In this document: positions 35,410 to 44,487 of the stretch, piece by piece | Position numbering within the stretch: the first letter of the stretch is position 1 | How the letters are laid out: each line of letters begins with the position of its first letter | Assembly: GCA_964351865.1 (NCBI GenBank) | Contig: CAYGPJ010000015.1 | Span: 1-64,000, forward strand | Length of the DNA stretch: 64,000 nt | DNA from: JBCDJI01 sp964351865 | GTDB lineage: Bacteria > Verrucomicrobiota > Verrucomicrobiia > Methylacidiphilales > JBCBYL01 | Direction: 5' to 3' | Notes under the pieces: model-generated | Database searches by the model: none | Seen by the model: only the letters and a program-made list of their open reading frames with translations | Told to the model about the DNA's origin: nothing | Made by a program: the position numbers and the translations under genes

Positions 35410-37092
35410 TTATGCCATTCCCTTACCGTGTGTTCTCGGGTTCTTAAAAATTTCATTTCCAATAACCAGTAAATCGATATCGCACTGGACGAAAGTTTCC
35501 CAGGCATCCTGCGCCGAACAGACTATCGGCGCCCCCGCCAGATTAAAACTCGTATTCATCAATATCGGAACCCCCGTGATACGCTCAAACTCCTTCAATA
35601 AAAGATAGAGCCTCTGATGGACTGCGGCATGAACCGTTTGCAAGCGCGCCGTAAAATCCACATGAATTACCCCAGGCACCATCACCTGCGGCTGCCGGCG
35701 TTCCAGCAACAGGGGCGCAGTAAGGTTCATATAATCTGCTCGGCCCTCAAAATCAAACCACTCTGAAACCCGTTCCGCCATAATAGCGGGTGCAAACGGT
35801 CGGAAGCCTTCTCGGAATTTAATCTTCCGGTTCAATTTATCTTTCGCATCTACGGCTCTGGGATCCGCCAGAATTGAACGAGCCCCCAACGCGCGCGGCC
35901 CCAACTCCATTCTTCCTTGAACCCAACCCACCACATACCCTTCGCTCAATTGTTGTGCCACATACTCATACAGTCGATCCACTCCAGAAATTTGATGTGC
36001 TTGCGCCTGCTCTGGCACCTCACCCGCCTCCGGCCCTAAATATAAGGATCTGAAAGACTCCACCGAGACAGACTCGCCCTGTTCATGTGCAAAATGTACT
36101 GCCGCGCCCAGCGCGCTCGACATATCACTCGCAACCGGAGAAACGAAAACGTCCTCAAAAATACCGGACCGGAGCAAGGTTCCCGCAGCGGCGCAATTCT
36201 GAGCACAGCCGCCGGTGAATATCAGGTGTTCTTTAATCACCGCAAGGTCACTCGTATATTGTGCGAGCTTGAGAACTTCCTGCTCAAAGATTTTCTGAAT
36301 AGACGCTGCCACATTCCGGTGGCAATCCTCTACCGGATCCTCCGGCATCCGCATCGGGAACCCTAAAACACCTGCCAGCTCAAGATTCGCATCCAACTTG
36401 CTCCACTGATGGCGACTTTTTAATCGAAGCTGTCCTTGTGCTGTAGTCGTATAAAGCTGCGCTAAGTCCTCAGTGAACACCGGCTCTCCATACGGAGCCA
36501 ACCCCATCAACTTGTATTCGTCACCAAAAGAGAGAAACCCCAGAAAATGCGTCACAATGCTGTAAAACATCCCCAACCCATTTTCAAAAGCATGCTTATC
36601 TAATATCTCAACCCCACCTGTCGAAACCCTTCCAATAGTAGCACAGTAGTTTTCACCTTTGCCGTCCACACAGAGAAACGCTGATGATGAAAATCCTGAG
36701 AGCAGATGCGAAACCGTAATATGTGTTTCATGATGCTGGACCGCATGAAATCGCGCAGCAGGAAAGAGCTTTGAGGCTTTGCGGTGAAAAGGAGAAGCAA
36801 CCGCTGACGTAATCAACTCATCCATTTTTTCACCTGCTAACGAACAAGGATACCCACCAAAATAAAACATTCTGGCTGTAAACGGTTTCTCAGTGAAAAC
36901 AACGTTCGTAATATCTGCAAAATCTAATCCTGCTTCACTCAAGCAATATTCTATCGCCAGGTGCGGAAACGCCATATCATGTTTTACTCGGGTAAAGCGC
37001 TCTTCCTGCGCCGCCGCGATAACTTGGCCATTCACCAGCAGCGCCGCACTGGCATCATGTCCCAAATAACCACTTATACCGATCACATTCAT
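35410..37092 (-). CDS. NodU/CmcH-type carbamoyltransferase
   Basis: A 560-residue O-carbamoyltransferase. The N-terminal Kae1-like domain starts IGISGYLGHDASAALLVNGQVIAAAQEERFTR, with the metal-binding His pair in VQHHETHITVSHLLSGF. The C-terminal domain shows MELGPRALGARSILADPR, FRPFAPAIM and MNTSFNLAGAPIVCSAQDA. Family members transfer carbamoyl from carbamoyl phosphate to sugar hydroxyls (Nod factors, cephamycin, glycans). Here it probably decorates the surface polysaccharide. First gene of a two-gene minus-strand unit; divergent from the sulfotransferase at 37155. Confidence 0.92.
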   Translation of the reverse strand: MNVIGISGYLGHDASAALLVNGQVIAAAQEERFTRVKHDMAFPHLAIEYCLSEAGLDFADITNVVFTEKPFTARMFYFGGYPCSLAGEKMDELITSAVASPFHRKASKLFPAARFHAVQHHETHITVSHLLSGFSSSAFLCVDGKGENYCATIGRVSTGGVEILDKHAFENGLGMFYSIVTHFLGFLSFGDEYKLMGLAPYGEPVFTEDLAQLYTTTAQGQLRLKSRHQWSKLDANLELAGVLGFPMRMPEDPVEDCHRNVAASIQKIFEQEVLKLAQYTSDLAVIKEHLIFTGGCAQNCAAAGTLLRSGIFEDVFVSPVASDMSSALGAAVHFAHEQGESVSVESFRSLYLGPEAGEVPEQAQAHQISGVDRLYEYVAQQLSEGYVVGWVQGRMELGPRALGARSILADPRAVDAKDKLNRKIKFREGFRPFAPAIMAERVSEWFDFEGRADYMNLTAPLLLERRQPQVMVPGVIHVDFTARLQTVHAAVHQRLYLLLKEFERITGVPILMNTSFNLAGAPIVCSAQDAWETFVQCDIDLLVIGNEIFKNPRTHGKGMA

Positions 37093-37154
37093 TCAAATCC
37101 TTTGATAGCTTTTTTCGAATTCCAAAGGAAGCCTTTACCCGTTACGGTCAGCAG

Positions 37155-37853
37155 ATGATTTATTGGATTGCATCATACCCTCGTTCGGGCAACACCCTGT
37201 GTCGCCTTTGCTTGAACCATTATTGGGGTATCCCGTCCACCTCCAGATATGTCCCACCCGCAGGATATGGGCACCTCAGCTCCGATCATTTATTCGGCGA
37301 CATCCCACCGCGCCCCCCATCCTCATCCGATATCAATTCTCCAGACCCACACTACTTTAAAACTCACGAATTACCGGCGGACACCTATCCTGCGATTTAT
37401 ATTGTCCGCCATGGATTAGACACTCTCTATTCCTACGCACATTTTATTTTATCTTCGGAAAACTTTACGTCTGGCCCTTACCAAGATTACACCTTGGATC
37501 AGTTGGTTTGCCTCTTGGCCACCGATCGAGGCTTTTACGGCGGATGGAGCTCACATGTCGAATCGTGGATGTCCAGACTAGCCCCCACTGCGATCCTGCG
37601 TTACGAAGACCTCGTTTGCCCAGATAAACACCAACCCGCGCTTCAATCTTGCTTAGAGCAACTCGATATTTCAACCCAGTCTCCATCTCCTCAGCCCTTA
37701 CCACCTCTGTCCGAACTTCGGGCCGAGAACCCCGTCCTTTTCAGAAAAGGAGCTACCGGAGAAGGCGCTTCCCAGCTTGAGGCCAGCACCCGTAAACGTT
37801 TCATGGATGAGCACGGAGAAATGATGTCACAACTAGGATATTCCGTCCTATAG
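37155..37853 (+). CDS. Sulfotransferase
   Basis: A 232-residue PAPS-dependent sulfotransferase. The 5'-phosphosulfate loop is IASYPRSGNTLCR at residues 5-17, and the 3'-phosphate region is IYIVRHGLDTLYSYAHFI. A KTHELPAD segment corresponds to the catalytic/acceptor loop. It is a clear paralogue of the inverted gene at 38612: SYPRSGN, FKTHELP, YPAIY-x-VRHGLD-x-LYSYAHFIL and AI-x-RYEDL are shared. It probably sulfates a sugar hydroxyl of the glycan. Confidence 0.88.
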   Translation: MIYWIASYPRSGNTLCRLCLNHYWGIPSTSRYVPPAGYGHLSSDHLFGDIPPRPPSSSDINSPDPHYFKTHELPADTYPAIYIVRHGLDTLYSYAHFILSSENFTSGPYQDYTLDQLVCLLATDRGFYGGWSSHVESWMSRLAPTAILRYEDLVCPDKHQPALQSCLEQLDISTQSPSPQPLPPLSELRAENPVLFRKGATGEGASQLEASTRKRFMDEHGEMMSQLGYSVL

Positions 37854-37859
37854 TCAGTC

Positions 37860-38633
37860 ATGCGTTCCTTACTCCAACGAGGCCATGATCCTCTTTTCTT
37901 TATCACCCTCCACAAGTGTGCGAGCACCTTATTCGCCAACCACGTCTTACCCGCCAGCCAGAAATATCAACACTGCGATTACGCGAGCCGTATCTTCAAC
38001 GGTCAGCCCTATACACCTCCGCTGGATTACTCACAAAAGAATACGGTCTACGGGCCGATACGAATTCATACGGACTACACTTCCGAAGTGCCCCGCCACG
38101 TCATCATGCCACTACTGCAAAGTGATCTTTACCCGAATATGAACGCCCTCTTCCTGATCCGTGATCCTCGAGATGTTCTAGTGTCCCGCTTCTACTCCCT
38201 GCGCTACACGCACGCCTCCAGCGAAAATCCGATTTCACAAAGCACCATCTCCTACCTTAAGAAATCCAGCTCCACAATGGCTATTGACGAGTATGTGCTT
38301 TCGCAGTCACAAATGATCGAACAGTGCTATCGCCTGATCCATTTTCTAACTCAAAACTGCCAGCAATGCACATTACTAAAATATGAGGACATGATTCATG
38401 ACTTTGAATCGTTTTATACACAACTCGACTCATCTTTGGATCTTCCGGATGCCACCAAAGATGACATCTACCAGCGATCACGCCCCCGTGGAGTAGAAGA
38501 TATATCGGATCATAAACGATCCGGAAAAACTGGCGGCTATCTAGAAAAGCTACAACCACACACGATAGAGTGCCTCAATAATATCTACTCACAGGTGCTG
38601 ACCGATTTCGATTACCCTTCCACCTCATCCTGA
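37860..38633 (+). CDS. Sulfotransferase
   Basis: A 257-residue sulfotransferase-fold protein. The PAPS 5' loop is FFITLHKCASTLFANHVLP (residues 13-31) and the 3'-phosphate motif is LFLIRDPRDVLVSRFYSLRY (about 96-115). A C-terminal KRSGKTGGYLEKL resembles the R-x-G-x-x-G-x-W/Y cofactor motif. It is more divergent than its neighbours, so it likely has another acceptor. It starts 6 bp after the preceding sulfotransferase, and its 3' end overlaps the convergent gene at 38612 by 22 bp. Confidence 0.85.
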   Translation: MRSLLQRGHDPLFFITLHKCASTLFANHVLPASQKYQHCDYASRIFNGQPYTPPLDYSQKNTVYGPIRIHTDYTSEVPRHVIMPLLQSDLYPNMNALFLIRDPRDVLVSRFYSLRYTHASSENPISQSTISYLKKSSSTMAIDEYVLSQSQMIEQCYRLIHFLTQNCQQCTLLKYEDMIHDFESFYTQLDSSLDLPDATKDDIYQRSRPRGVEDISDHKRSGKTGGYLEKLQPHTIECLNNIYSQVLTDFDYPSTSS

Positions 38634-39304
38634 TAGCCCAAATCACGCATAACATCTCCGTGCTTCTCCCAGAACATCACTTTCACATCGCTTGGCAACT
38701 CCCGACTTTGTGCCACCTGCCCTCGGCGAAATAACTTTTTTGAATAGGTTTGAAGCTCTTGAAAATCGGGAAAAGGCTTATTGAGTTTTACAGGTTCACA
38801 TTCGACTCCGATTGACCTTAACGCCCGCATCAAAGTTTCAATTCGGCTCGATTCTTCCAATAGATCTTCATAGCGGACAATCGCCGTGGGGGCTTCACGT
38901 GATTTCCACGCATTCACATGCCCTAACCACCCACCGTAGTGGCCAGTGTCATTGATAAGTTGTTTTACCAGACTGATAATATCATGTTGCGCGTAGGCCG
39001 GATTAGCTGCCTCGTGGTCCAAAATGAAATGCGCATAGGAATACAGGCTATCTAGCCCATGCCGGACTAGATAAATCGCCGGATACTCATCCGATGGTAA
39101 TTCGTGCGTCTTGAATAGCGCCACATCCGAAGCTTCATCTTCGAGAGCGGGTTTTCGTGGGCTCAGTCCACCAAACATCAGGTCTTTTGTGCTGACCACT
39201 CCACTACCGTAAATGGTACGAGAAGGTATTCCAAAATAGTGATTTAGCGAAATTCGGCATAGTGCATTGCCGGACCTGGGATAAGAAGCAAGCCATACCA
39301 CCAT
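38612..39304 (-). CDS. Sulfotransferase, paralogue of the 37155 protein
   Basis: A 230-residue PAPS-dependent sulfotransferase: WLASYPRSGNALCR (residues 4-17), LFKTHELPSDEYPAIYLVRHGLDSLYSYAHFIL and AIVRYEDLLEE. ATG at 39304 begins 1 bp after the upstream ABC gene's stop codon and puts the PAPS loop at the same distance from the N-terminus as in the paralogue; a longer frame upstream is coding sequence of the ABC gene. Last gene of the minus-strand operon GT8, oxygenase-like, Wzt, sulfotransferase. Confidence 0.88.
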   Translation of the reverse strand: MVVWLASYPRSGNALCRISLNHYFGIPSRTIYGSGVVSTKDLMFGGLSPRKPALEDEASDVALFKTHELPSDEYPAIYLVRHGLDSLYSYAHFILDHEAANPAYAQHDIISLVKQLINDTGHYGGWLGHVNAWKSREAPTAIVRYEDLLEESSRIETLMRALRSIGVECEPVKLNKPFPDFQELQTYSKKLFRRGQVAQSRELPSDVKVMFWEKHGDVMRDLGYQDEVEG

Positions 39305-39305
39305 A

Positions 39306-40670
39306 TCAACACTCTCCCTTGGAGACCTTGCAGGAATACTTCGGCCCGAACATTCCGTGGAAGGGCAGAATCCGGTCGGTATGATCCCAGCGGATCTGAA
39401 ATGGCCCCAGCCATGGGGTTTCAAACCTGCTATCTAGCCGATTCTCACCTCTAGCCGATTCAGCGGCTTTCGTTTCCTGTAAATGAAAGCAAAGTGTGTA
39501 CTCGCCGGGTTGCAGAGAGCATTCCATTTCAATTTCGAAAATGATCTCGGCTTTTAAATCATGCATCTCAACTTTCACACCAGCTGTATTGGCACCGAAT
39601 CCCACCACCAACTGGCCGTAACGGTCTTTCATCTTCAACCCGACATTAAAGGGCTCCGAGCTCTGACCTTTACAATGCACTTGAATGATGATGCGCTTCC
39701 CCACTTCAGAATACCAAACAGGTTTTCCTGCTTCGTCAGCAATGGTTACCTTGGTAATCCGTCCCGCCTCATGTTCCAACTCGGACTGATCTTTATTGAG
39801 CCAAAATTCCTCATGATGCCCTGGAGCCATCACATGCTTGTCGACACCTTCTTCCATTTCCGCCAATTCAAGTTCGGTCCAATCCTCCTTGCCGTTCATG
39901 CGGTGATAATAATGGATAGCTTTATCGGTATCCCCATAGAAAACCTGCTTCCCCTGGTCTAGAAAAAGTGCTTTCTGACAGTAATGTCGAACGGCCCCCG
40001 TATCATGTGAAACCAATACAAATGCCGTTCCTTGCTCCTGGAGTGCTTTCACCCGCTCCGCACACTTCTGTTGAAAAAACACATCGCCCACGGATAAGGC
40101 TTCGTCGATTAACAAGATATCGGGTTTGATCGACGTTTGCATGGCAAAGGCCAACCGTAAGATCATGCCCTGTGAATAGGTCTTGATCGGCTGATCCATC
40201 GCATGCCCCAACTCCGCAAATTCAATGATCTCAGGCTCAAGTCGTTTTGCTTCTCTGCGGGATATTCCGAGTAACGACATCCCCATTTTCAAGTTTTCTC
40301 TCCCCGTAAAATCCGGATGGAATCCGGAACCCAGTTCAAGAATCGCCCCGATACGACCTTTCACCTCCTTCGTTCCATTCGTCGCTTGCAGCGTCCCGGC
40401 CAGAATCTGTAACAGCGTAGATTTCCCCGATCCGTTTCTCCCGATAATGCCGATACTTTCGCCACGCCTCAGCGAAAAAGTGACACCCGTCAACGCTTCA
40501 ACCTTACGGCGACTCTTTCTCAACTCGCTGGATGTTCTAAGGGAAAATACTGAAAGCAGCAGATGGCCGAAGCGTTTTAACGGAGATGACCACAGCGAAT
40601 AGATCTTGGTCACCTCACTGACCGATAAAATTATTTCGTCCTGATCTGCCACAAATATCCTCTCATTCAC
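39306..40670 (-). CDS. Polysaccharide ABC exporter ATPase with glycan-binding C-terminus (Wzt-like), copy 1
   Basis: A 454-residue ATPase of the O-antigen/teichoic-acid exporter type. Walker A is IGIIGRNGSGKST (about 74-86), the signature is YSQGMILRLAFAMQT, and Walker B is DILLIDEALSVGD. The C-terminal 180 residues form a beta-sandwich like the Wzt carbohydrate-binding domain, which recognises the chain terminus, ending LPFHGMFGPKYSCKVSKGEC. It is paralogous to the protein at 48240. No permease gene adjoins it; the only one is at 49586. It overlaps the oxygenase-like gene by 8 bp. Confidence 0.92.
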   Translation of the reverse strand: MNERIFVADQDEIILSVSEVTKIYSLWSSPLKRFGHLLLSVFSLRTSSELRKSRRKVEALTGVTFSLRRGESIGIIGRNGSGKSTLLQILAGTLQATNGTKEVKGRIGAILELGSGFHPDFTGRENLKMGMSLLGISRREAKRLEPEIIEFAELGHAMDQPIKTYSQGMILRLAFAMQTSIKPDILLIDEALSVGDVFFQQKCAERVKALQEQGTAFVLVSHDTGAVRHYCQKALFLDQGKQVFYGDTDKAIHYYHRMNGKEDWTELELAEMEEGVDKHVMAPGHHEEFWLNKDQSELEHEAGRITKVTIADEAGKPVWYSEVGKRIIIQVHCKGQSSEPFNVGLKMKDRYGQLVVGFGANTAGVKVEMHDLKAEIIFEIEMECSLQPGEYTLCFHLQETKAAESARGENRLDSRFETPWLGPFQIRWDHTDRILPFHGMFGPKYSCKVSKGEC

Positions 40671-41430
40671 CTACTCCCGGCAAGTTAAACAAGTTCTCGT
40701 TTAATTCGAATACGATAACCAAATACTGTAAGGGCTGGTTTGATTTTCGTGGCGTTATACTAGTAATCGATTCTGGTGAACACATAAATAGGATTCCCGA
40801 ATTGGATCGGCAGGGAAGCCTTTTTGCGACAAGCAGTTCTCCCTCCACGACCTGATTCCGGGCTCCAAACCGGATAGACTTGCTGTTCCCCACTTGATAA
40901 AGGATCAGTTCACAATCTTCTCCTCCACCTAGGTAATAGTGAAGTTCCGCCAGTTTATTGGAGTTTTTAGAATGAGCTCCCCGCTCGGCTAGTGACCGCT
41001 CCGGTGATGGGGTATGTGCCACTAATTCCACATCCAACAATATCGGATAATTGTCTGCACCGACACCACCACGCATACCCATCCGCATTTGACTTAGCGG
41101 ACCAAACCTACGATTAAAATCCGGATACCGTTCAACGATGTGAGTCCCCAGAATTCGTTCCAATTCAACATGTAATTGCAAGTCCGCATGCTGCCGCACG
41201 AAATCTCTCCAACTCGGTGGCAAAGAATTATCCTGTCTTAAGCTCTCATACCGACGGAGGATTTTGAAATTTTCCGGATATTGCTCTCCGCGGGTAAAGG
41301 TTGCTAGCGCCGGAAAGTCCCGAACCAGTTCCGCGGCCAAACTGGGTTCTGAAACACCCTCTAAAATCACGTGAGGAAACGGATCTGCCAGCACCTCGCT
41401 TGGATCGATCGCCTTGAACAAATGATTCAT
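40663..41430 (-). CDS. 2OG-Fe(II) oxygenase-like protein, probably catalytically inactive
   Basis: A 255-residue protein aligning with the oxygenase at 42129: both begin with a DPFPHVILEG / VPFPHIVIKN strand and share the NKL...GG-x-x-x-ELxLY core. By eye the iron-binding H-x-D (PHLDARNKL in the other) becomes AHSKNSNKL, losing the Asp, and the distal His (SVHGVSPR) becomes SITSITPR. The conserved Arg strand is also changed. It may therefore be a sugar-binding or structural pseudoenzyme. It overlaps GT8 by 4 bp and the Wzt gene by 8 bp, so it is tightly co-expressed with the exporter ATPase. Confidence 0.6.
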   Translation of the reverse strand: MNHLFKAIDPSEVLADPFPHVILEGVSEPSLAAELVRDFPALATFTRGEQYPENFKILRRYESLRQDNSLPPSWRDFVRQHADLQLHVELERILGTHIVERYPDFNRRFGPLSQMRMGMRGGVGADNYPILLDVELVAHTPSPERSLAERGAHSKNSNKLAELHYYLGGGEDCELILYQVGNSKSIRFGARNQVVEGELLVAKRLPCRSNSGILFMCSPESITSITPRKSNQPLQYLVIVFELNENLFNLPGVGE

Positions 41431-42101
41431 AGCGGGTGTCGAAGTCCTTCATATTCTTTCATCCATTCTGCAGCATAACTGCAATTACGGTAGGCCTCAA
41501 AATACGGACCTCCGCTCGTGAAATGCAAATTGGATACATCATTGATTGGGATGGTAGGATCGTAATCCACCAAATGATTCCATCGGTGTGGAATTTCTCC
41601 AATCAGATCATCATTACCCAGCCAGTGAAATCGGTGAAGTTCTAACCCGGAAGCCGTATTCACATACTCCGGCGTAAGTGACCGGCATTTTTCATTCTGA
41701 AATAAGACGACACTCGACCAGTTCTTTTTCTCATAAACCGTCTGTTTTTCGCCCAGAAATTTCGTTTTCTCTGTCGGAACGTGTTCATGTTTCACCACCT
41801 GAACCGAATAACGTTCGTCCCGTAGTTCCCAAAGTTTGGCGATATCATCGAGACACAGCACATCCCCGTCCATAAACAACGACCATCCCTGATAGTCAGA
41901 TAAGTATGGCACTAAAAAGCGTGAAAACGAAAACTCGGTAGACTGTAGCTCATGTTTTCCGCGGTTAAATATGCCACGAAGCTGGCTCAGCATAATGGGT
42001 GCTACCGAAACCGGCTGAGAACTTCTGCAGTGAATGCTGTGACTGGCAACATGAAATGCCACCGCCTCCCGACTGTCATATCCTAAAAAAACTCGTATCA
42101 T
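41427..42101 (-). CDS. Glycosyltransferase family 8-like
   Basis: A 224-residue GT-A enzyme: IRVFLGYDSREAVAFHVASHSI at the start, then FSFSRFLVPYLSDYQGWSLFMDGDVLCLDDI with the D-x-D motif (about residue 78-80), and a late H-x-TSGGPYF motif that may correspond to the metal-binding HFxG of GT8. First gene of the minus-strand operon that continues into the oxygenase-like, Wzt and sulfotransferase genes; divergent from 42129 with a 27-bp gap that must hold both start regions. Confidence 0.75.
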   Translation of the reverse strand: MIRVFLGYDSREAVAFHVASHSIHCRSSQPVSVAPIMLSQLRGIFNRGKHELQSTEFSFSRFLVPYLSDYQGWSLFMDGDVLCLDDIAKLWELRDERYSVQVVKHEHVPTEKTKFLGEKQTVYEKKNWSSVVLFQNEKCRSLTPEYVNTASGLELHRFHWLGNDDLIGEIPHRWNHLVDYDPTIPINDVSNLHFTSGGPYFEAYRNCSYAAEWMKEYEGLRHPL

Positions 42102-42128
42102 TACGGTAATTTCTCATTATCTGTTCCT

Positions 42129-42986
42129 ATGGACAACACATCAATCGCAAATTCCAGCTTTGATTCCTCTATCAGCCTGCTCAATAAATCTGCTTCGGTT
42201 GAAGTGCAAACAGTTCCTTTCCCTCACATCGTGATCAAGAATGCCCTTGATGATGATTTCTATCAGCAATTATCCTGCAACTATCCTGAAACGGATTTAA
42301 TCCGAAACAGCACCAAGGTTTCCAATCGTCATCAAATTCAGGCCAAAGAAGCACTGGCCCACGACTCCATTCACCCCCTCTGGAAGCAGTTCATCAACTA
42401 TCACACTTCCCGTGCGTTTTACCTGGAACTCCTCCAGCTGTTTTCTCCCCACATCCAAGCAGCCTATCCTTGGCTGGAAAACAGTGTCGGGAAGCTGCTG
42501 CCTGATTTCTCATGCGGCATTCGCGATTCGGAAGCATCCCATTTGCCTGATGTTTGTATCGACTGTCAACCAGGCCTGAATACCGTCAGTAAAGAACGTT
42601 CCACCGTGCGAACCCCCCATCTGGATGCTCGTAATAAGTTACTCACCGGCTTGTTCTACATGAAACATGCAGACGATATGAGTGAAGGGGGAGATTTAGA
42701 GCTCTACAAGTTCACTAGCAAAAAACCTCTCTTCACCAAACCGTCGACCCCCGACAGAAATCACGTCACAGTCGCAGCAACCGTTCCTTATCAGCAAAAT
42801 ACTGCGCTCTTTTTCATGAACAGCCCTGCCTCCGTTCATGGAGTTTCCCCGAGAGATGCGACGGAGATTCCCCGACGACTGGTAAACCTCATTGTCGGCA
42901 TGTATACCCTCAAAGAAAAAGAACTCTTCCCGGAACCTGAGTCACCGGCATCAGGTATACTTTCCCGCATCTTCAACAGAGCTTAG
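42129..42986 (+). CDS. 2OG-Fe(II) oxygenase
   Basis: A 285-residue protein with a double-stranded beta-helix. The facial triad is visible: H-x-D in RTPHLDARNKLLTGLFYM (about 162-164), the distal His in SPASVHGVSPR (about 235), and the 2-oxoglutarate Arg in PRRLVNLIVG (about 249). GGDLELYKF between them is the usual core strand. Such enzymes in glycan loci hydroxylate or otherwise oxidise sugars or lipid carriers; the substrate is unknown. Its degenerate paralogue is at 40663. Next gene starts 7 bp after its stop. Confidence 0.75.
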   Translation: MDNTSIANSSFDSSISLLNKSASVEVQTVPFPHIVIKNALDDDFYQQLSCNYPETDLIRNSTKVSNRHQIQAKEALAHDSIHPLWKQFINYHTSRAFYLELLQLFSPHIQAAYPWLENSVGKLLPDFSCGIRDSEASHLPDVCIDCQPGLNTVSKERSTVRTPHLDARNKLLTGLFYMKHADDMSEGGDLELYKFTSKKPLFTKPSTPDRNHVTVAATVPYQQNTALFFMNSPASVHGVSPRDATEIPRRLVNLIVGMYTLKEKELFPEPESPASGILSRIFNRA

Positions 42987-42993
42987 TCCTCAT

Positions 42994-44319
42994 ATGCCCG
43001 ATCCTCCCTTTTTTTCCGCATTGCGTTATCACCAGGATAATTTGCAACAGCTTTGTGCAGAACGCCCTCTCGACTGGTCGGAATACCATCACATGAATCA
43101 CTTTCATGGAAACCATTCCATCATTTCCCGCTATGCCGAACTGGATCATTCCACTCCTCTCCCGTTCAGTATCGAACACGCAATCCCCTATGATCTGTCG
43201 GAACCCTACGATTATGATATCCAAAGCGGTTTACCCACCTTTCTCGCCGTGCATGACCGTAGCGCCGCACTCTACCGCCAAAAAAATGTGCCTTCCGTTA
43301 TCCCCGTCGGATACAGTTATCTCTATGCTTTGAAACTCTACCAAAAGCTGCACCCCGATTGTACTCCCGCAGCAAGAAAAGGGACGCTGGTTTTTCCGGA
43401 TAAATCCACCCTCCTGATGGATACCGATTTTGACCGTAACGAATTTGCTCAACGCCTACTCAATCTCCCGAAGGAATATCACCCCTTGGCAGTATGCATT
43501 TACTGGAAAGATTACATACGGGGAACACATCTCCCCTTTCAGGAAGCAGGAATTCCTCTGGTCTCTGCTGGTCACATGATGGATCCTGATTTTCAATTAC
43601 GTCTTCATGACCTTTGCCGCCATTTCAAATACTCATGCGCCAACGATCTGGCAGGAAGTTTCACTTTATCTGTTCTTTCAGGCTGTCATTTTTTTCACCT
43701 GAACACGGGTCAAGTGACTCAAAACAAAGATGGGACAAAGAAGACTTTCGACAGAGATCCCACATTAGATCATCCATTCAAAAAAGAATGCCTGGCAGCT
43801 TCTCCCTTCCCTCCCCGCAGCAAAGAAGTGCAAGTCGAACTTGCGCAAGTTCATGCAGGCCTGATCCATCAAAAAAGTAAACCAGAGCTTCAGAATATTT
43901 TCACCAAAGCTCGCGATCGACTTCAAAATCAGGAAAACCCGCTGAGCATTCATTTCGACAAAAAAGTTTCCAAAAGGCACCTCTTCTCCCTGCTTCCCAG
44001 CGGCATAGATATCGATGGCTGGGCCAGAAAGCAAGCTTCCTTACATATACCTATCCCTCGGGAGACATCCGCAATTCAGTTAGTCATTGAGTTACCAGAA
44101 TGGAGTGGTCTGGAAAAACACTATCTGGAAATAGCAGTTAACGGCATTCTCCATAGTACACTGTCTTGCAGCTACGGCATCGAGGAAATCAAAATTCCTG
44201 TTGCCCCCGGCACTGCAGAAAAAATACTGCTGACATTTCATTCCAAATACGAATTCACTATGCCTGATGGAAACCGAAAACGATCATTCCGCATTCATTT
44301 TTTCCAGTTATTGTTTTAA
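42994..44319 (+). CDS. Polysaccharide-cluster protein of unknown function
   Basis: A 441-residue protein not assigned to a family. The N-terminal half has a Rossmann-like look, with IEHAIPYDL, a putative FLAVHDRSAALYRQKNVPSVIPVGYSYLYAL strand-loop-helix and AVCIYWKDYIRG, which recalls GT-B glycosyltransferases that act on capsule chains. A later segment LVSAGHMMDPDFQLRLHDLCRHFKYSCANDLAGSF could be a donor-binding half. The last 120 residues are beta-rich (LHIPIPRETSAIQLVIELPEW...), like a carbohydrate-binding sandwich. ATG at 42994, 7 bp after the oxygenase gene, is the likely start. A glycosyltransferase role is a guess. Confidence 0.55.
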   Translation: MPDPPFFSALRYHQDNLQQLCAERPLDWSEYHHMNHFHGNHSIISRYAELDHSTPLPFSIEHAIPYDLSEPYDYDIQSGLPTFLAVHDRSAALYRQKNVPSVIPVGYSYLYALKLYQKLHPDCTPAARKGTLVFPDKSTLLMDTDFDRNEFAQRLLNLPKEYHPLAVCIYWKDYIRGTHLPFQEAGIPLVSAGHMMDPDFQLRLHDLCRHFKYSCANDLAGSFTLSVLSGCHFFHLNTGQVTQNKDGTKKTFDRDPTLDHPFKKECLAASPFPPRSKEVQVELAQVHAGLIHQKSKPELQNIFTKARDRLQNQENPLSIHFDKKVSKRHLFSLLPSGIDIDGWARKQASLHIPIPRETSAIQLVIELPEWSGLEKHYLEIAVNGILHSTLSCSYGIEEIKIPVAPGTAEKILLTFHSKYEFTMPDGNRKRSFRIHFFQLLF

Positions 44320-44487
44320 CGATAACTGTTTCGTCTGTTATTTCATTTAACACCACATCTTCTGAACCCCTTCCTCAGAAAAAAGCATCGCTTTAATACT
44401 CCTTAAGACTATCAATGACTGATGGCAGCTTGAGAAACATTGCTCACCCATTTTTTATCCTCCAGCTGTTGTCAGCCACATATCATT

